Shown here: piece by piece, positions 1 through 9,816 of the stretch
Position numbering within the stretch: the stretch's first letter is position 1
Layout: each line of letters opens with the position of its first letter
Source of the DNA: Paenibacillus sp. PL91
GTDB lineage: Bacteria > Bacillota > Bacilli > Paenibacillales > Paenibacillaceae
Direction: 5' to 3'
Assembly (NCBI RefSeq): GCF_012935325.2
Contig: NZ_JABBYG020000020.1
Span: 61,780-125,779, forward strand
Length of the DNA stretch: 64,000 nt
Program-made: the position numbers and the translations under genes
The notes under the pieces: generated by a model
Databases searched by the model: none
What the model was told of the DNA's origin: nothing
What the model saw: the letters and a program-made list of their open reading frames with translations, nothing else

Positions 1-2032
1 ACATCCGGAAATTCGTTCCCCAAGAATTATTGTGCAGATTAAAATGAAAGCCACCCGCGAGTGGAGCAAACGTATTGTCAAATTGCAGCAATCGTCTTTC
101 ACCCGGACAAACTACAGGAGCATCCAGTGTCTCAATCACGACACGTCCATCCGCACCTTCATAATAAAGTCCTGTATTCACAGCGTGCATATTCCGGTTG
201 CCATTCTTTACTACCGATAACGGCGATATCCGTGTACCCAATTTGTCCATCGTCCACATGTTCGGACTGTCAACGCAAGGGACAAACGAGAACCAGCTCG
301 CTTCCGGCAAACGGCATGCCGATTTATCCGTCCAGTTTAACTCCACATCGATGTTAAAATCGTTATGATAGAACGTGTATACGATCTCGAGCTGATGAGG
401 TGCGCCATAATGCATGCAAGCATCGAAAGGCATCTCTAAATGAGCCCATACTTTGTCGGCGTCCGCTCGCCTTTCCAATTGAAGATTTCTTAGAATCGGA
501 CGGTACTGCTTATGTTCCGGAGCAGGCTCTGCATATTCAATTCCGGGCTTTCCGTGATCGGGTATCGCCCAAATATAATTCTTTTTCATGTCAACCGTAT
601 ATTCCTTGAAATAGCGGTCGTAGTTTTCTTGGCCAAACGTTTCATATCGGTAGGCAGCCAACCTATTTCCATCATTTGCCCATACTTTCCTATTTGTATC
701 AACCAGTTGATTGATAGAACCGTCAGAAGCGAAGCTAACTAGAAATTCTCCTAACGTATAGCATCGGTTCATTTCAAGATTTTCAATGTTTTCAGCGTCA
801 TTTGTATGATATGAACTGACAGGGTTCAGGCTGTCTAACCCTTTCTTTGCTTCGATTTGCAATTCCGAACTTAGCGCTGACACCGCCTGATCCAGATATG
901 CGCGCTGCTCCTCCCACGAGCTTTCAAAGTGTCGATAGCTGCGCTCCTCCTTTCGTCCAAGTCGATTAAACGTATCATAATACGGACCTTGAACCACTTC
1001 ATCCCTAAACTGATCCTTCGATCTCGCCGCCGAAAAATCAGCTGCAGAGTAATTTACGTAATCTGCCAAATATGTTTTCTCATCCAACCCCCAAGTATGC
1101 TCTGTGATCAACATGAGACGATTGCAAAACCTGCTGTAACTTTCGCCATTTGGATCTAGAGAACCCGTACTCACCCATTTGTCCCTTAATCGAAGCAGTT
1201 CCCGGTAGCGTGCCACTTTGAGCGGATCGGAAGCCGTGCCCTGGATCCACGAATCACCTATTTCCTCGCTAACGACCGGAAGCACATGCTTACATTCCAG
1301 CAGCTTTTCGGCGAATGCGTCCAGTGTTGACGCGGCAATTTCCGCACCGGGGTATTCCGTTTGCAATCGACTGTACAGCCACTCTATATCTTCTAAGGAA
1401 GAAGGACCGTTATTATCGCCTGTGTGGGCAAAATAGAGCGCATCCTCAAGTCCCTCCACTTCCAGAGCTTGACCATAATCACCGGCATAGTTAACGATCA
1501 GCTCGGAGCCATCGCTCGCCCTCCAAACAAACGCTTGCGGGACACACGGAGGCTTGCTGGAAGGATTTACTCCTATATGCAAATAACGAATTCCGTAACT
1601 AGCCAATATAGGTACGATGCCGATCGTATGTCCCGGAACATCCGTCATTTTCGCGGCAATGGTATTTTTCCCGAAACGTTGATCCAACTTCTTGGAAATC
1701 GACAAGCCATATTCAAGCAGTGTTTTATCCATCAATTCCGTATGGGTCGTAAAAGGAAGACCGTGCCATGCAATTTCGCCTCTGCTAATCGCATTCTCCA
1801 TTTGGATCCGCTGCTCCTCAGGCGCAGATTGCAAATATTCGTCGATCAGCCAAGACCCAACTGTCCAAATAAATTTCGACCGTCCGTCATCGTTTTGCAT
1901 ACGTTCAGACAATGATAAGGCTTGCGGAATAAACGTATTCATGTACTTGTCAACCACATTAGCCGCAAGATCGGTAAACCCAATATCCAAATGCGTTTTA
2001 AAAATAACATGTACTTTTTTAACTGTTGTCAT
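1..2032 (-). CDS. DUF5054 / GH38-like glycosidase, 3' end outside window
   Basis: About 677 codons are visible and the frame stays open to the window edge, so the C-terminus is missing. The start ATG at 2032 follows a GGAAAGAAGG ribosome binding site. The N-terminus has a KTHLDIGFTD stretch (H14-x-D16), like the zinc-binding HxD of GH38-type alpha-mannosidases, and a WGTNFRMW-like segment lies near the end of the visible part. Both features fit the DUF5054 family. The gene is last in an operon with a sugar ABC transporter (gap about 75 bp), so it probably acts on the imported sugar in the cytoplasm; no signal peptide is seen. The substrate is not deducible. Confident of the family, not of the activity. 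Confidence 0.8.
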   Translation of the reverse strand, partial: MTTVKKVHVIFKTHLDIGFTDLAANVVDKYMNTFIPQALSLSERMQNDDGRSKFIWTVGSWLIDEYLQSAPEEQRIQMENAISRGEIAWHGLPFTTHTELMDKTLLEYGLSISKKLDQRFGKNTIAAKMTDVPGHTIGIVPILASYGIRYLHIGVNPSSKPPCVPQAFVWRASDGSELIVNYAGDYGQALEVEGLEDALYFAHTGDNNGPSSLEDIEWLYSRLQTEYPGAEIAASTLDAFAEKLLECKHVLPVVSEEIGDSWIQGTASDPLKVARYRELLRLRDKWVSTGSLDPNGESYSRFCNRLMLITEHTWGLDEKTYLADYVNYSAADFSAARSKDQFRDEVVQGPYYDTFNRLGRKEERSYRHFESSWEEQRAYLDQAVSALSSELQIEAKKGLDSLNPVSSYHTNDAENIENLEMNRCYTLGEFLVSFASDGSINQLVDTNRKVWANDGNRLAAYRYETFGQENYDRYFKEYTVDMKKNYIWAIPDHGKPGIEYAEPAPEHKQYRPILRNLQLERRADADKVWAHLEMPFDACMHYGAPHQLEIVYTFYHNDFNIDVELNWTDKSACRLPEASWFSFVPCVDSPNMWTMDKLGTRISPLSVVKNGNRNMHAVNTGLYYEGADGRVVIETLDAPVVCPGERRLLQFDNTFAPLAGGFHFNLHNNSWGTNFRM

Positions 2033-2106
2033 ACATTTGGCCTTCTTTCCTTGATTTTCCTCTTAATTCTTCCCTTAATTCCTTCATTAACGATCCTATG
2101 ACTCCG

Positions 2107-3000
2107 CTATTCTTTAACCGATCCCAGTACGATGCCATGAACGAAATAGCGCTGCAAGAACGGATAAATTAACAAAATCGGAATCATGGCGACCATCAGC
2201 TTTGCCGCGTTTAAAGTTTTGTCCGATGCTTTCATCAGTTGGATCAGCTGATCTGAGGTTAAGTTACTCATCGCTTCCGGCGATATAGAGACGACCAGCT
2301 GCTGGATATACGTCTGAAGCGGATAGTTTTCTGGCTTGCTCATATAAATCAGTCCGTCGAAGAACGAATTCCAATGCCCGACAATACTGAACAGCGTCAC
2401 CGTTGCCATCGCTGGTAATGAAAGCGGAATATAGATGCGCATCAGCGTATACCATGGTCCCGCTCCATCGACGACCGCCGCTTCGTTCAATTCCTTCGGT
2501 AAACTTCGAAAAAAATTCATAATCAGAATGACATTGAAAATGGGAACCGCCCCTGGAATGACCAATGACCAAATCGTATTTTGCATGCCGAGTGTCGTTA
2601 TGGTCATGTATAGGGGAATCATTCCTCCGGAAAACAGCATACAAAAGACGAGATACCACATGTACAGATTTCTTCCGCGGAACTGCTTGTTTTCCAGGGA
2701 CAAAGGATACGCCATAATAACTGTCAGGATGAAATTAAGCGCTCCTCCCAAAACCACTCGTTTGACAGAGACGCCAAACGCCCTGAAAAACTTATCATCT
2801 TCAAGAATAATTTGATACGACGTCAGGTTGAACCCGACCGGCCATACAGTCACCTTTCCGGCGTTCGCGGCTGCTTGGTCACTGACGGAGAGAGCGATTG
2901 TGTACCAGAGTGGGTAAAGCGAAATCAGCGCCGTAAGGACTAACGCCAGTAAAATAACTAGATCAACGGTACGATTGGATAACGATTGCGATCTAACCAT
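2107..3000 (-). CDS. carbohydrate ABC transporter permease (YtcP/LplC type)
   Basis: This 297-residue membrane protein has about six hydrophobic segments. Residues 171-193 form the EAA loop (NEAAVVDGAG...), the site where the inner-membrane permease contacts the ATPase. The C-terminal FLQRYFVHGIVLGSVKE is typical of the LplC/YtcP subgroup. It pairs with the LplB-type permease just upstream (18 bp gap) and the solute-binding protein before that, giving a two-permease importer for an oligosaccharide. No ATPase gene is near; this transporter group commonly uses a shared MsmX-like ATPase. The substrate is probably linked to the downstream GH38-like gene (inference). Confidence 0.9.
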   Translation of the reverse strand: MVRSQSLSNRTVDLVILLALVLTALISLYPLWYTIALSVSDQAAANAGKVTVWPVGFNLTSYQIILEDDKFFRAFGVSVKRVVLGGALNFILTVIMAYPLSLENKQFRGRNLYMWYLVFCMLFSGGMIPLYMTITTLGMQNTIWSLVIPGAVPIFNVILIMNFFRSLPKELNEAAVVDGAGPWYTLMRIYIPLSLPAMATVTLFSIVGHWNSFFDGLIYMSKPENYPLQTYIQQLVVSISPEAMSNLTSDQLIQLMKASDKTLNAAKLMVAMIPILLIYPFLQRYFVHGIVLGSVKE

Positions 3001-3018
3001 GATGTCCTCCTTTCTTAC

Positions 3019-3909
3019 TTAAAAAATCCTATAGTTTGCGAATTTATAAGCCAATCGATACGAAATCGCAATCAGAACAATCGCTACGACCGATTTCAAC
3101 AAACCGACGGCCGTGGCCAATCCATACTGCATTTGCACTATGCCAATCCGGTATACGTAAGTGTCGATAATATCCCCGGAAGAGTAGACGAGCGGATTAT
3201 ACAGGTTGAATATTTGATCGAATCCCGCGTTAAGCACGTTACCGAGACTCAGGGTGGTCAAGAGCACAATCGTCGGCATAATGCCGGGAAGCGTAATGTA
3301 CTTCAGCTTATGAAAGCGGCTCGCACCATCTATTTCCGCCGCCTCGTATAACGCAGGATTGATGCCAGTCAAAGCAGCCAAGTACACGATAGCGCCGAAT
3401 CCGAATTCCTTCCATACGTCGCTCCACACGATGATATGTCGAAACCAGGAATTGCTGGCTAAAAACATGATCGGATCAACACCAAAAAGAGAAAGTAATT
3501 GATTTAGAATACCTTCCAGCGACAAAATATTAATCATGATGCCCGCCAAAATGACCCACGACATGAAGTGCGGCAAATAAACGATCGTTTGTACCAAGCG
3601 TTTGAACTTTTGCAATCGGACTTCATTCAAAAGAAGCGCGAACGTGACCGGTACAATAATGCCTGCAATGATTTTCATCGAGGCGATGATGATTGTATTG
3701 AACAGCACTTGCTTACTATCTGGAATTTGCAGCATGAAGGTAAAGTTCTCAAGGCCGTTCCATTCCTGTTTCCAAATCTGCTTGCCCGGCACAAACCGCT
3801 GAAACGCCATGATGATTCCTAACATCGGAATGATGCTGAACACGAATAACAGCAAGGCGCCGGGAAACATCATAAGATGATAGTGAAATAACGTTTTTTT
3901 GTCCCTCAT
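3019..3909 (-). CDS. carbohydrate ABC transporter permease (LplB type)
   Basis: This 296-residue inner-membrane protein has an LplB-family pattern. A hydrophobic helix lies at residues 12-36, a YLPHFMSWVI motif near 111-120, and an EAA loop (YEAAEIDGASRFHKLKYITLP) near 188-208. It lies between the solute-binding protein gene (75 bp upstream) and the second permease (18 bp downstream) on the same strand, so the three are probably co-transcribed. The two permeases would form the channel heterodimer. No internal damage is visible. Confidence 0.9.
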   Translation of the reverse strand: MRDKKTLFHYHLMMFPGALLLFVFSIIPMLGIIMAFQRFVPGKQIWKQEWNGLENFTFMLQIPDSKQVLFNTIIIASMKIIAGIIVPVTFALLLNEVRLQKFKRLVQTIVYLPHFMSWVILAGIMINILSLEGILNQLLSLFGVDPIMFLASNSWFRHIIVWSDVWKEFGFGAIVYLAALTGINPALYEAAEIDGASRFHKLKYITLPGIMPTIVLLTTLSLGNVLNAGFDQIFNLYNPLVYSSGDIIDTYVYRIGIVQMQYGLATAVGLLKSVVAIVLIAISYRLAYKFANYRIF

Positions 3910-3983
3910 TCTCGCTCACCTTCCCAGAAGCATGGAAGGCGCTAAGTCGACAACTCAGCGCCCTCCGCTTCTTTCCTATCCTT

Positions 3984-5636
3984 TTATTTTTTTTTGACTT
4001 CCTCTTCCACTTCTTTGGTGATTTGATCGCCGCCAAGTCGCTTCCATTCCGCAACGAACGAATCGAACTTGTCGACAGGCTCTTCACCCATTACGATTTT
4101 CAAAAACGTTTCATTTTCCAACTTCTGTAAAATAGCCCATTTCTGATCCATCGTTTTCGTCTGTCCGAAAAAGACGTTGCGCGCGATAACGTAATTGGCT
4201 GGATTGACTTCCTTCGAGCCCTCCAATCTCGCCAGCGTTTCAGCCCATGCAACTAAATCCTTTTTCGGATTCTCATCATTTTTCACAAAGGATTCATACC
4301 AAATTTTTTCTTGCGAGTTAAGTTTGGACGGATCTTTCGCATCCCATGCGCTCTTCAGATTGAGATAGGTATTGTATACGGCAGGTTCATCACCGATTAG
4401 GAGGGCAAACGGCCATATCCACCAGCCGACGTTTAGCCCCTTGTAAATGTCTTTCGATTCCGGATCGTAACTACTGTTGAACTGGACATTCAGCACTTTC
4501 ATAACCGCATCGGGATGTTCGTACCCCTTCCTGACAACCAGGTACGCACCGGCCGGATCCTTATCAAACGTATTGAATTTTCCGTCTTCATCGACAGGAA
4601 CGGAATAGGCCTTCCACTCCGCTTTCGGATCGTTCTTGACAGAATCGGGTATCGGACTGCCATACGGACTCCACCATGGTTCGAGTACGATGCCTAATTT
4701 CCCTGCCGCACCAAGCTCGTTAATATCTTTGCGGATGGCAAATTGCTTGTCGATGATACCGGCCGCATACAAGTCGTGAAGCTTGGCTAACGCCGTTTTC
4801 ATTTCCGGCAAGATGGAGCTGTAGGAGACGTTGCCCGACTTGTCTCTCATCCACTGGCCTTTATATGCATGAAGCGAACCGAATATCGGACTAAAGTTAT
4901 TCTTCCCTTCATACGCGGACAAGTCCGGTATTGACGTTAAGCCGACCGTATCCTTCTGACCGTTGCCATCCGGATCGTTCTCGATAAACGCTTTCGCCAC
5001 AGCAATCAGATCATCGAGCGTCTTCGGCACTTCCATCCCGACTTTCTCGAGCCAATCCTGCCTGATCCAGGTCAAGCTATGCTGTCCCCCCATGTTCGTA
5101 CTCGGAAGACCCATCAGTTTGCCGTTTATAGTGGCCCTTTTCAAGACACGATCCCCAAAGGAATCGTAAGTTTTTTTAAGCCGCGGGTCTCCCAGCTTCT
5201 GATAAACGTCCGTCAGATCGGCAATCAGATCGGCTTCCGCCAATTGCTTCAGTTGCTTTTCATTCACGATGAATGCATCCGGAATATCTCTGCTCGCGAT
5301 GGCAACAGACAGTTTTTGCTGGTAAGCTTCATCCGTTTCCGTCTGGAAAGCAAACTTTACTTTGACATTCAGTTTTTTCTCGACGAACCGGAAGTACTCG
5401 TTGTTATCGACCGTGTCCCCATTTGGCAGATTCGTGTCTTTCGTGCTGATGCCTTTCCCGATGGTTAGCGTAATCGGCTGACTAAACTTACCATATGGAT
5501 CATTTGTGGCGGCTTCTTGCGTTTCATTCGTTTGGCTCGGCTCGGTACTTGGCGCCGCTTCTTTGTTACCCGTAGTACAAGCCGCCATCAGGATCGTAAG
5601 TGACATGAGCATTGCTGCGGTTGTCTTGAACTTCAC
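3984..5636 (-). CDS. extracellular solute-binding lipoprotein of sugar ABC transporter
   Basis: I chose the GTG at 5636 because AGGGGAGG lies 6 bases upstream; a longer in-frame ATG at 5780 has no signal peptide at its beginning. From the GTG the 550-residue product starts with a lipoprotein signal peptide and a lipobox LMAAC with the modified cysteine at residue 20. A Thr/Ser/Glu-rich linker follows, then a large periplasmic-binding fold of the LplA/YtcQ-like class. A DPDGNGQKDT loop, common in these proteins, is present. It captures a sugar outside the membrane and hands it to the two permeases encoded downstream. The substrate is unknown. Confidence 0.88.
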   Translation of the reverse strand: MKFKTTAAMLMSLTILMAACTTGNKEAAPSTEPSQTNETQEAATNDPYGKFSQPITLTIGKGISTKDTNLPNGDTVDNNEYFRFVEKKLNVKVKFAFQTETDEAYQQKLSVAIASRDIPDAFIVNEKQLKQLAEADLIADLTDVYQKLGDPRLKKTYDSFGDRVLKRATINGKLMGLPSTNMGGQHSLTWIRQDWLEKVGMEVPKTLDDLIAVAKAFIENDPDGNGQKDTVGLTSIPDLSAYEGKNNFSPIFGSLHAYKGQWMRDKSGNVSYSSILPEMKTALAKLHDLYAAGIIDKQFAIRKDINELGAAGKLGIVLEPWWSPYGSPIPDSVKNDPKAEWKAYSVPVDEDGKFNTFDKDPAGAYLVVRKGYEHPDAVMKVLNVQFNSSYDPESKDIYKGLNVGWWIWPFALLIGDEPAVYNTYLNLKSAWDAKDPSKLNSQEKIWYESFVKNDENPKKDLVAWAETLARLEGSKEVNPANYVIARNVFFGQTKTMDQKWAILQKLENETFLKIVMGEEPVDKFDSFVAEWKRLGGDQITKEVEEEVKKK

Positions 5637-5799
5637 TCTGTACCTCCCCTTAGATCGTATGTTTAGCTTACAAAGCGATTGTACTATGCTTCTTGTCCTA
5701 GACAGGAGCGAAAACAGTCGATAGCAGGTAGAATTTGATCCTCCGTTTCTTATGTTTGTGTGTTCGCCGACCATTTTCATACCTCCTCCGACTGAATTC

Positions 5800-5918
5800 C
5801 TACTCTAGCGTACCTCTCCGCTTCGTCAACGGAATATTCATCGTCATTGTAGTACCATACCCAATGCGACTTTCAACCTGAAATCGGCCGTTATCTATGT
5901 AATGGACGTTGATCATCC
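5800..5918 (-). pseudogene. 3' fragment of a sensor histidine kinase gene
   Basis: The minus strand reads about 38 codons ending in GYGTTMTMNIPL plus a short tail and a TAG stop. That is the last strand of a histidine-kinase ATPase domain (G-x-GTT...IPL). Nothing recognisable as the rest of the kinase lies upstream to 6.8 kb, so this is a remnant. In related loci a YesM/YesN two-component pair normally precedes the sugar-binding protein gene, so the transporter at 2-5.6 kb has probably lost its own regulator (inference). Confidence 0.55.
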
Positions 5919-6837
5919 GAATAAGTGAGAACTATTATCATTTTTATTCACCGTGAAAGAATAATCTAACTTTCAGTTACTATCCTAATGTCTGCTCCCA
6001 TCATTTAAACGTGAATAATATACTTCTATCCATGCATTTCCCAACAACGGTCCGAGTCTGAGATAAAAGTGCAGCAGTAACACCAAAGATTTCGTCCACA
6101 TTTCCGTCCCCAAGATTATCAATGTGGGATCGTAAGTTATTGAAATCTAAATACAGCAAACAAAAAAGCCTTGCTACGCAAGGGCTTGAGTCGTTTTATG
6201 GTTGGTGGAGCCTAGGGAACCACTGACCTCATAGCTGCCAGTAATGAGGAAATTATTTCATGTCATCTTTTACTCATGTTTAAGGAATTAATGTGAGTTT
6301 CCCTCCTAAATTGCAACGAAATGAGCATGCTAGATTGCTATACCAATAATAAAACCTATTAAACAAATTCATCCTTTGTTATGATTTGCTATTTCTTTCA
6401 ACCAAAATATTTGAAAAAAATCACATAAAAAAGCCACGCTGCTGGCCATTAAGTCTATGACAATATTAACAATGACACGTCATCTCTTCGCCTTATGCTG
6501 AAGTGCTTTTTAGTTTTGAACTTTGGCCAACTAGCCCACCATTTCTTTCATATACTGCTTTTATAATGTTTATATAATCACTTACTTTAACTAATGTTGC
6601 TTGAGATTCACTCAAACTTTTATTTTTTGCAGTTGCTGAATAACACCACCTTTGTATATTTCGCTCATTGGATGTTCAGGCCCAAACAAGCTGATTAACA
6701 TTTCCTCCTATAACTATGTTGAGATCAAACCTTATCTTTAGCGTATCAAAAACTACACCTTATACATCTCAACCATAGAACTTAGCCCATGGCATGATTT
6801 ACCTGTAGTTTAATTGTATATTTAGTGTAGATTTGTA
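5919..6837. other. non-coding AT-rich stretch
   Basis: I find no convincing gene here. There is a hairpin at about 6167-6192 (AAGCCTTGC...GCAAGGGCTT). Just after it, TGGTGGAGCC resembles the complement of a tRNA 3' end (GCTCCACCA), but no cloverleaf can be built. Near 6480 a 15-base match to the last codons of sigK (HKAKR-stop on the minus strand) may be another scrap of that gene, or chance. Confidence 0.4.
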
Positions 6838-7170
6838 TTATTCATAAGTAAACCACCACCACCGACAATCCCTCGTAGGGATAGTTTGTGGTGGTTTTTT
6901 TTTCAAAATTTTATACGACAAAAACATTTGTAGTTCCAATGGAAGCCCTTTATAAAGATACGCGAATGCATTTTTAGCAATACATCCTTTAACCATAAGT
7001 TCAATTGAAATCGCCAGGTTTGCTATTACAGCTTGAAATTTAGTATTTGGATAATCTCTCTCTTCTGAAAAAAACAAATCTAATCCTACTATGAGAAAAT
7101 CATGAGCACTCTTTTCAAGACCTGAAGCTATCTCGTTTTTTAAAGCTATGACTACATCGGCTCTTCTTTC
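6838..7170 (-). pseudogene. fragment of unknown gene, 5' end cut by IS6 element
   Basis: An open minus-strand frame runs from the IS boundary at 7170 to a stop at 6838. Its middle part (ADVVIALKNEI..., FQAVIANLAISIELMVKG...) looks like a real helical protein and recalls HEPN or abortive-infection-type folds, but I cannot name it. The first codons (runs of ACC) come from the IS end, so the natural start is lost. The last 20 codons run through a perfect terminator hairpin, so the 3' end is probably also not native. Confidence 0.4.
6849..6903 (+). terminator. strong two-part hairpin with T-run
   Basis: ACCACCAC pairs with GTGGTGGT and an inner ATCCCT pairs with AGGGAT, followed by eight T on the plus strand. 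No plus-strand gene precedes it, so its partner transcript was lost or is an unrecognised RNA. Confidence 0.6.
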
Positions 7171-8002
7171 GGTGGTGGTGCAAGAATTAAAAAAGAGAGC
7201 AATTTCCTAATAAATTGAAATTACCTATGCCATAATACCAAATATTTTATTAAGCCATTCAACTGCAGAGAGGACAGACGAATTATTTTCGGCCTGCCCT
7301 TTCCTAATCATATGCATAGCCTCGATTCCCTTTAACGTCTGTTCTGCAGTTAGAAATGATTTGAAACCAAGCATCGGTTTTGTGATTTTCTTAATAAATC
7401 GGTGATCTTGCTCCACAATGTTGTTTAGATATTTTGTCTGTCTAATCAAGATTTCTTTTGATAGGGAATTCCGCTTTATTATTTCTTGTATTGCTGGTGG
7501 ATATGCTGGATTTTTATCCAAGGTGATTACACGTGGGATTTGATTATGTGGAGAGGACAAGGCCTTTGTAAAGAAACGCTTAGCTGCCCGCATGTCCCGA
7601 TTTTCAGATAACATGAAATCAATAGTTTTCCCCACAGAATCAACTGCCCGATATAGATACTTCCACTGACCTTTGACTTTGATATAGGTTTCGTCAGTCC
7701 TCCAAGAATCGTTTGTAGGTTTTAAAAAGGGACGGATTCGTTTGTCAATTTCAGGTCCAAATTCATGGACCCATCTCATAATCGTCGTATGGGAAATTTT
7801 TAATCCTCGCTCGCTCATCATTTCGACTAAATCTCGATAGCTTAAATTATATTTCAAATACCATCTCACCGTTAGTAAAATGATCGCTGATTCATATTGC
7901 TTCCATTTAAATAAATCCATTTTCGTTTCCAAAATAAGCTGCTCCATCCCATGACTTCATTATCAATTACGTTATCATGAATTAGAGCTTTGCACCACAA
8001 CC
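7171..8002 (-). mobile_element. IS6-family insertion sequence (832 bp)
   Basis: The ends are GGTGGTGGTGCAA on the left and, in inverse orientation on the right, GGTTGTGGTGCAA (12 of 13 matching), typical of IS6/IS240-type ends. The element holds one transposase. The 8-base flanks (7163-7170 and 8003-8010) do not match, so there is no target duplication. That suggests a deletion or recombination after insertion. It lies 21 bp past the end of the fumarylacetoacetate-hydrolase gene and cuts another gene at 7170. Confidence 0.85.
7225..7947 (-). CDS. IS6-family DDE transposase
   Basis: This 240-residue protein has an N-terminal helix-turn-helix region (about 35-65, LSYRDLVEMMSERGL...) and a DDE catalytic core. 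The acidic residues are the D of RTDETY (about 88-91), the D of TLDKNPAYPP (about 150), and the E of NIVEQDHRF (about 186). Length and motif spacing are normal for the family and no stop interrupts it, so it may still be active. Confidence 0.92.
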   Translation of the reverse strand: MEQLILETKMDLFKWKQYESAIILLTVRWYLKYNLSYRDLVEMMSERGLKISHTTIMRWVHEFGPEIDKRIRPFLKPTNDSWRTDETYIKVKGQWKYLYRAVDSVGKTIDFMLSENRDMRAAKRFFTKALSSPHNQIPRVITLDKNPAYPPAIQEIIKRNSLSKEILIRQTKYLNNIVEQDHRFIKKITKPMLGFKSFLTAEQTLKGIEAMHMIRKGQAENNSSVLSAVEWLNKIFGIMA

Positions 8003-8023
8003 ATGGCGGTAACGTTCAGCTGT

Positions 8024-8932
8024 TTAATGAACTTCCTCCACAAACCGATTCGTGAGCGAACCAAGCTTCTCGATTTCGATCGTAACCGTATCGCCTGGCT
8101 TCAGCCACACCCGCTTCTCCTCCGGGTAACCGAGTACGACTCCCTCGGGCGTTCCAGTAAGAATGATATCGCCGGGGTATAAGGTCATATGCTGTGACAC
8201 GTAGCTAACGATTTCATCGCAGCGGAATACCATATCCGATGTATTCGACTGCTGGCGTACTTCACCATTGAGCGTGGTGCTAATTGACAGATTGTTAGGA
8301 TCATCAATCTCGTCCCCAGTGACCAGATAAGGGCCGAGCGGACTGAACTTGTCCAGGGATTTGCCGAGCAGCCACTGCGGCGTGCGCATCTGCAGGTCCC
8401 GCGCAGACAAGTCGTTGACGCAGCAATAACCGAACACATGCTCAAGCGCCCGCTCTCTCTCTACGTACTTTGTTTCCTTGCCTATGACGATAACCAACTC
8501 GGCCTCGTAATCGACTTGGCCCGTTACCTTTGCCGGGAGAGGTATAGCTTCTCCATGGGCAGCTAGGGTGTTATCAAATTTGTTGAACAGAATGGGATAC
8601 TCTGGAATTGGTGCATTCGTTTCTAGCGCATGCTTGCGGTAGTTCAGCCCGACACAAATGATTTTTCGCGGAGCGGCAACGCACGGACCGAATGAAATAT
8701 CTTCTTCACGATACAGGGCAGCGGAGAACTTTTCCGGCGAAGCAGCAGCTTCCTCAACGAACCGTCTCAACGCGAGCAATGCATTCGCTCCTCCCTCGAT
8801 GACTTCCATGACCTGTGTCGGTACGCGGGGCTCATCCTTAATTTTCAGAGCCTCTAGGACATCCAGCACGCCTGTATCCAATTTGATTCCTAAACGATCG
8901 CCATCTTCTCTTTGAATCACCAAAAGCTTCAT
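8024..8932 (-). CDS. fumarylacetoacetate hydrolase family enzyme
   Basis: This 302-residue product has the FAH fold. The metal and substrate loop follows ICVGLNYRKHALE (about 98-110). The acidic metal ligands lie in DYEAELVIVIG (about 146-156), and SARDLQ... GKSLDKFSPLGPYL (about 178-203) is the classic motif. It is the last gene of an operon with a UxaA-type dehydratase and an SDR enzyme. This mix resembles non-phosphorylating L-fucose/L-rhamnose or sugar-acid pathways, where FAH enzymes cleave a 2,4-diketo-3-deoxy acid. That role is an inference from context. An IS6 element follows directly. Confidence 0.9.
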   Translation of the reverse strand: MKLLVIQREDGDRLGIKLDTGVLDVLEALKIKDEPRVPTQVMEVIEGGANALLALRRFVEEAAASPEKFSAALYREEDISFGPCVAAPRKIICVGLNYRKHALETNAPIPEYPILFNKFDNTLAAHGEAIPLPAKVTGQVDYEAELVIVIGKETKYVERERALEHVFGYCCVNDLSARDLQMRTPQWLLGKSLDKFSPLGPYLVTGDEIDDPNNLSISTTLNGEVRQQSNTSDMVFRCDEIVSYVSQHMTLYPGDIILTGTPEGVVLGYPEEKRVWLKPGDTVTIEIEKLGSLTNRFVEEVH

Positions 8933-8976
8933 ATATAACTTCCTTTCGTATATGGATTATCCAAACGGCCGGCGGG

Positions 8977-9750
8977 CTAGGCGTTCTTGCCGAAAACGAC
9001 GCCTCCGTCGACATAAAGCGGTGAGCCCATCATGAAGCTCGACTCTTCCGATGCAAGGAACAGCGCCGCCTTTGCCACATCTTCGGGTCGGCCCAATTCA
9101 TTGCTGAGCTGCCGTGTTTTTAGAGACGCGATTGCAGCCTCAGGATCTCCATACGATGTGCGGAGATAGTTTTCTACGAACGGCGTCAGAATGGTTCCAG
9201 GCAGAAGTGCGTTTACGCGGATATTGTACGGCGCATAATCGACCTGCATCGATTTGGTAAGCGCCAATACCGCTCCCTTTGTAGCCGAGTAGGAAGCACG
9301 TTTCGCAAGTCCAATTTCCGCAATGCAGGAAGACATGTTAATAATCGATCCGCTCGTGTGTTCCATCATGTGGGGAAGCACATATTTGCTAGTCAGATAT
9401 ACCCCGCGAATATTGACCCGAATGACACGGTCCCAGTCTTCCGGCTCCACCTCGTGGAGCGCCCCCACGCCGCTGATGCCGGCATTATTGAATAGTACGT
9501 CGATACGGCTGTATGCCGCCAAAGTCTCGTTCACCATGGAGCGCACGGAATCCGGATCTGTAACGTCCGCATGCACAAACCAGGCCCGCCCCCCTTGCGA
9601 CATGATTTCTTCGACCGTTTCCCGGCCTTTGTCCGCATCCAGATCGTTGACGACGACAAACGCGCCTTCCCGCGCGAACAGCAGTGCCGAGCTCCTACCG
9701 ATGCCCGATCCGGAACCGGTTATGAGCGCCACTTTATTCGCTAACCTCAT
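8977..9750 (-). CDS. SDR-family NAD(P)-dependent oxidoreductase
   Basis: This 257-residue classical short-chain dehydrogenase has the cofactor motif TGSGSGIG at residues 11-18, NNAG near 88-91, the catalytic serine in NMSSC (about 141) and YSATK (Tyr/Lys about 154-158). The C-terminal LYVDGG is usual for the family. It lies between the dehydratase and FAH genes, so it probably oxidises a keto-deoxy sugar acid or the starting sugar. The exact substrate is not visible. ATG at 9750 follows AAAGGACG. Confidence 0.9.
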   Translation of the reverse strand: MRLANKVALITGSGSGIGRSSALLFAREGAFVVVNDLDADKGRETVEEIMSQGGRAWFVHADVTDPDSVRSMVNETLAAYSRIDVLFNNAGISGVGALHEVEPEDWDRVIRVNIRGVYLTSKYVLPHMMEHTSGSIINMSSCIAEIGLAKRASYSATKGAVLALTKSMQVDYAPYNIRVNALLPGTILTPFVENYLRTSYGDPEAAIASLKTRQLSNELGRPEDVAKAALFLASEESSFMMGSPLYVDGGVVFGKNA

Positions 9751-9816
9751 GTTTAAACGTCCTTTCTCCGATTGGATTCTATACTCCCAGCTGCCGTGAA
9801 GACGAATCGGCCATTT

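Noticed and set aside
2986..3351. Plus-strand frames of 100-200 codons opposite the permease, GH43, kinase and solute-binding protein genes
   Set aside because: They lie wholly inside well-recognised minus-strand genes, lack ribosome binding sites and have no recognisable motifs.
6190..6240. Possible tRNA 3' end (complement of GCTCCACCA with GAGGTCAGTGGTTCC)
   Set aside because: No T-loop and no matching acceptor or anticodon arms can be found upstream, so no tRNA is called.
6475..6497. Possible fifth sigK scrap (HKAKR-stop on the minus strand)
   Set aside because: Only 15 bases match the sigK end; in 64 kb such a match can be chance.
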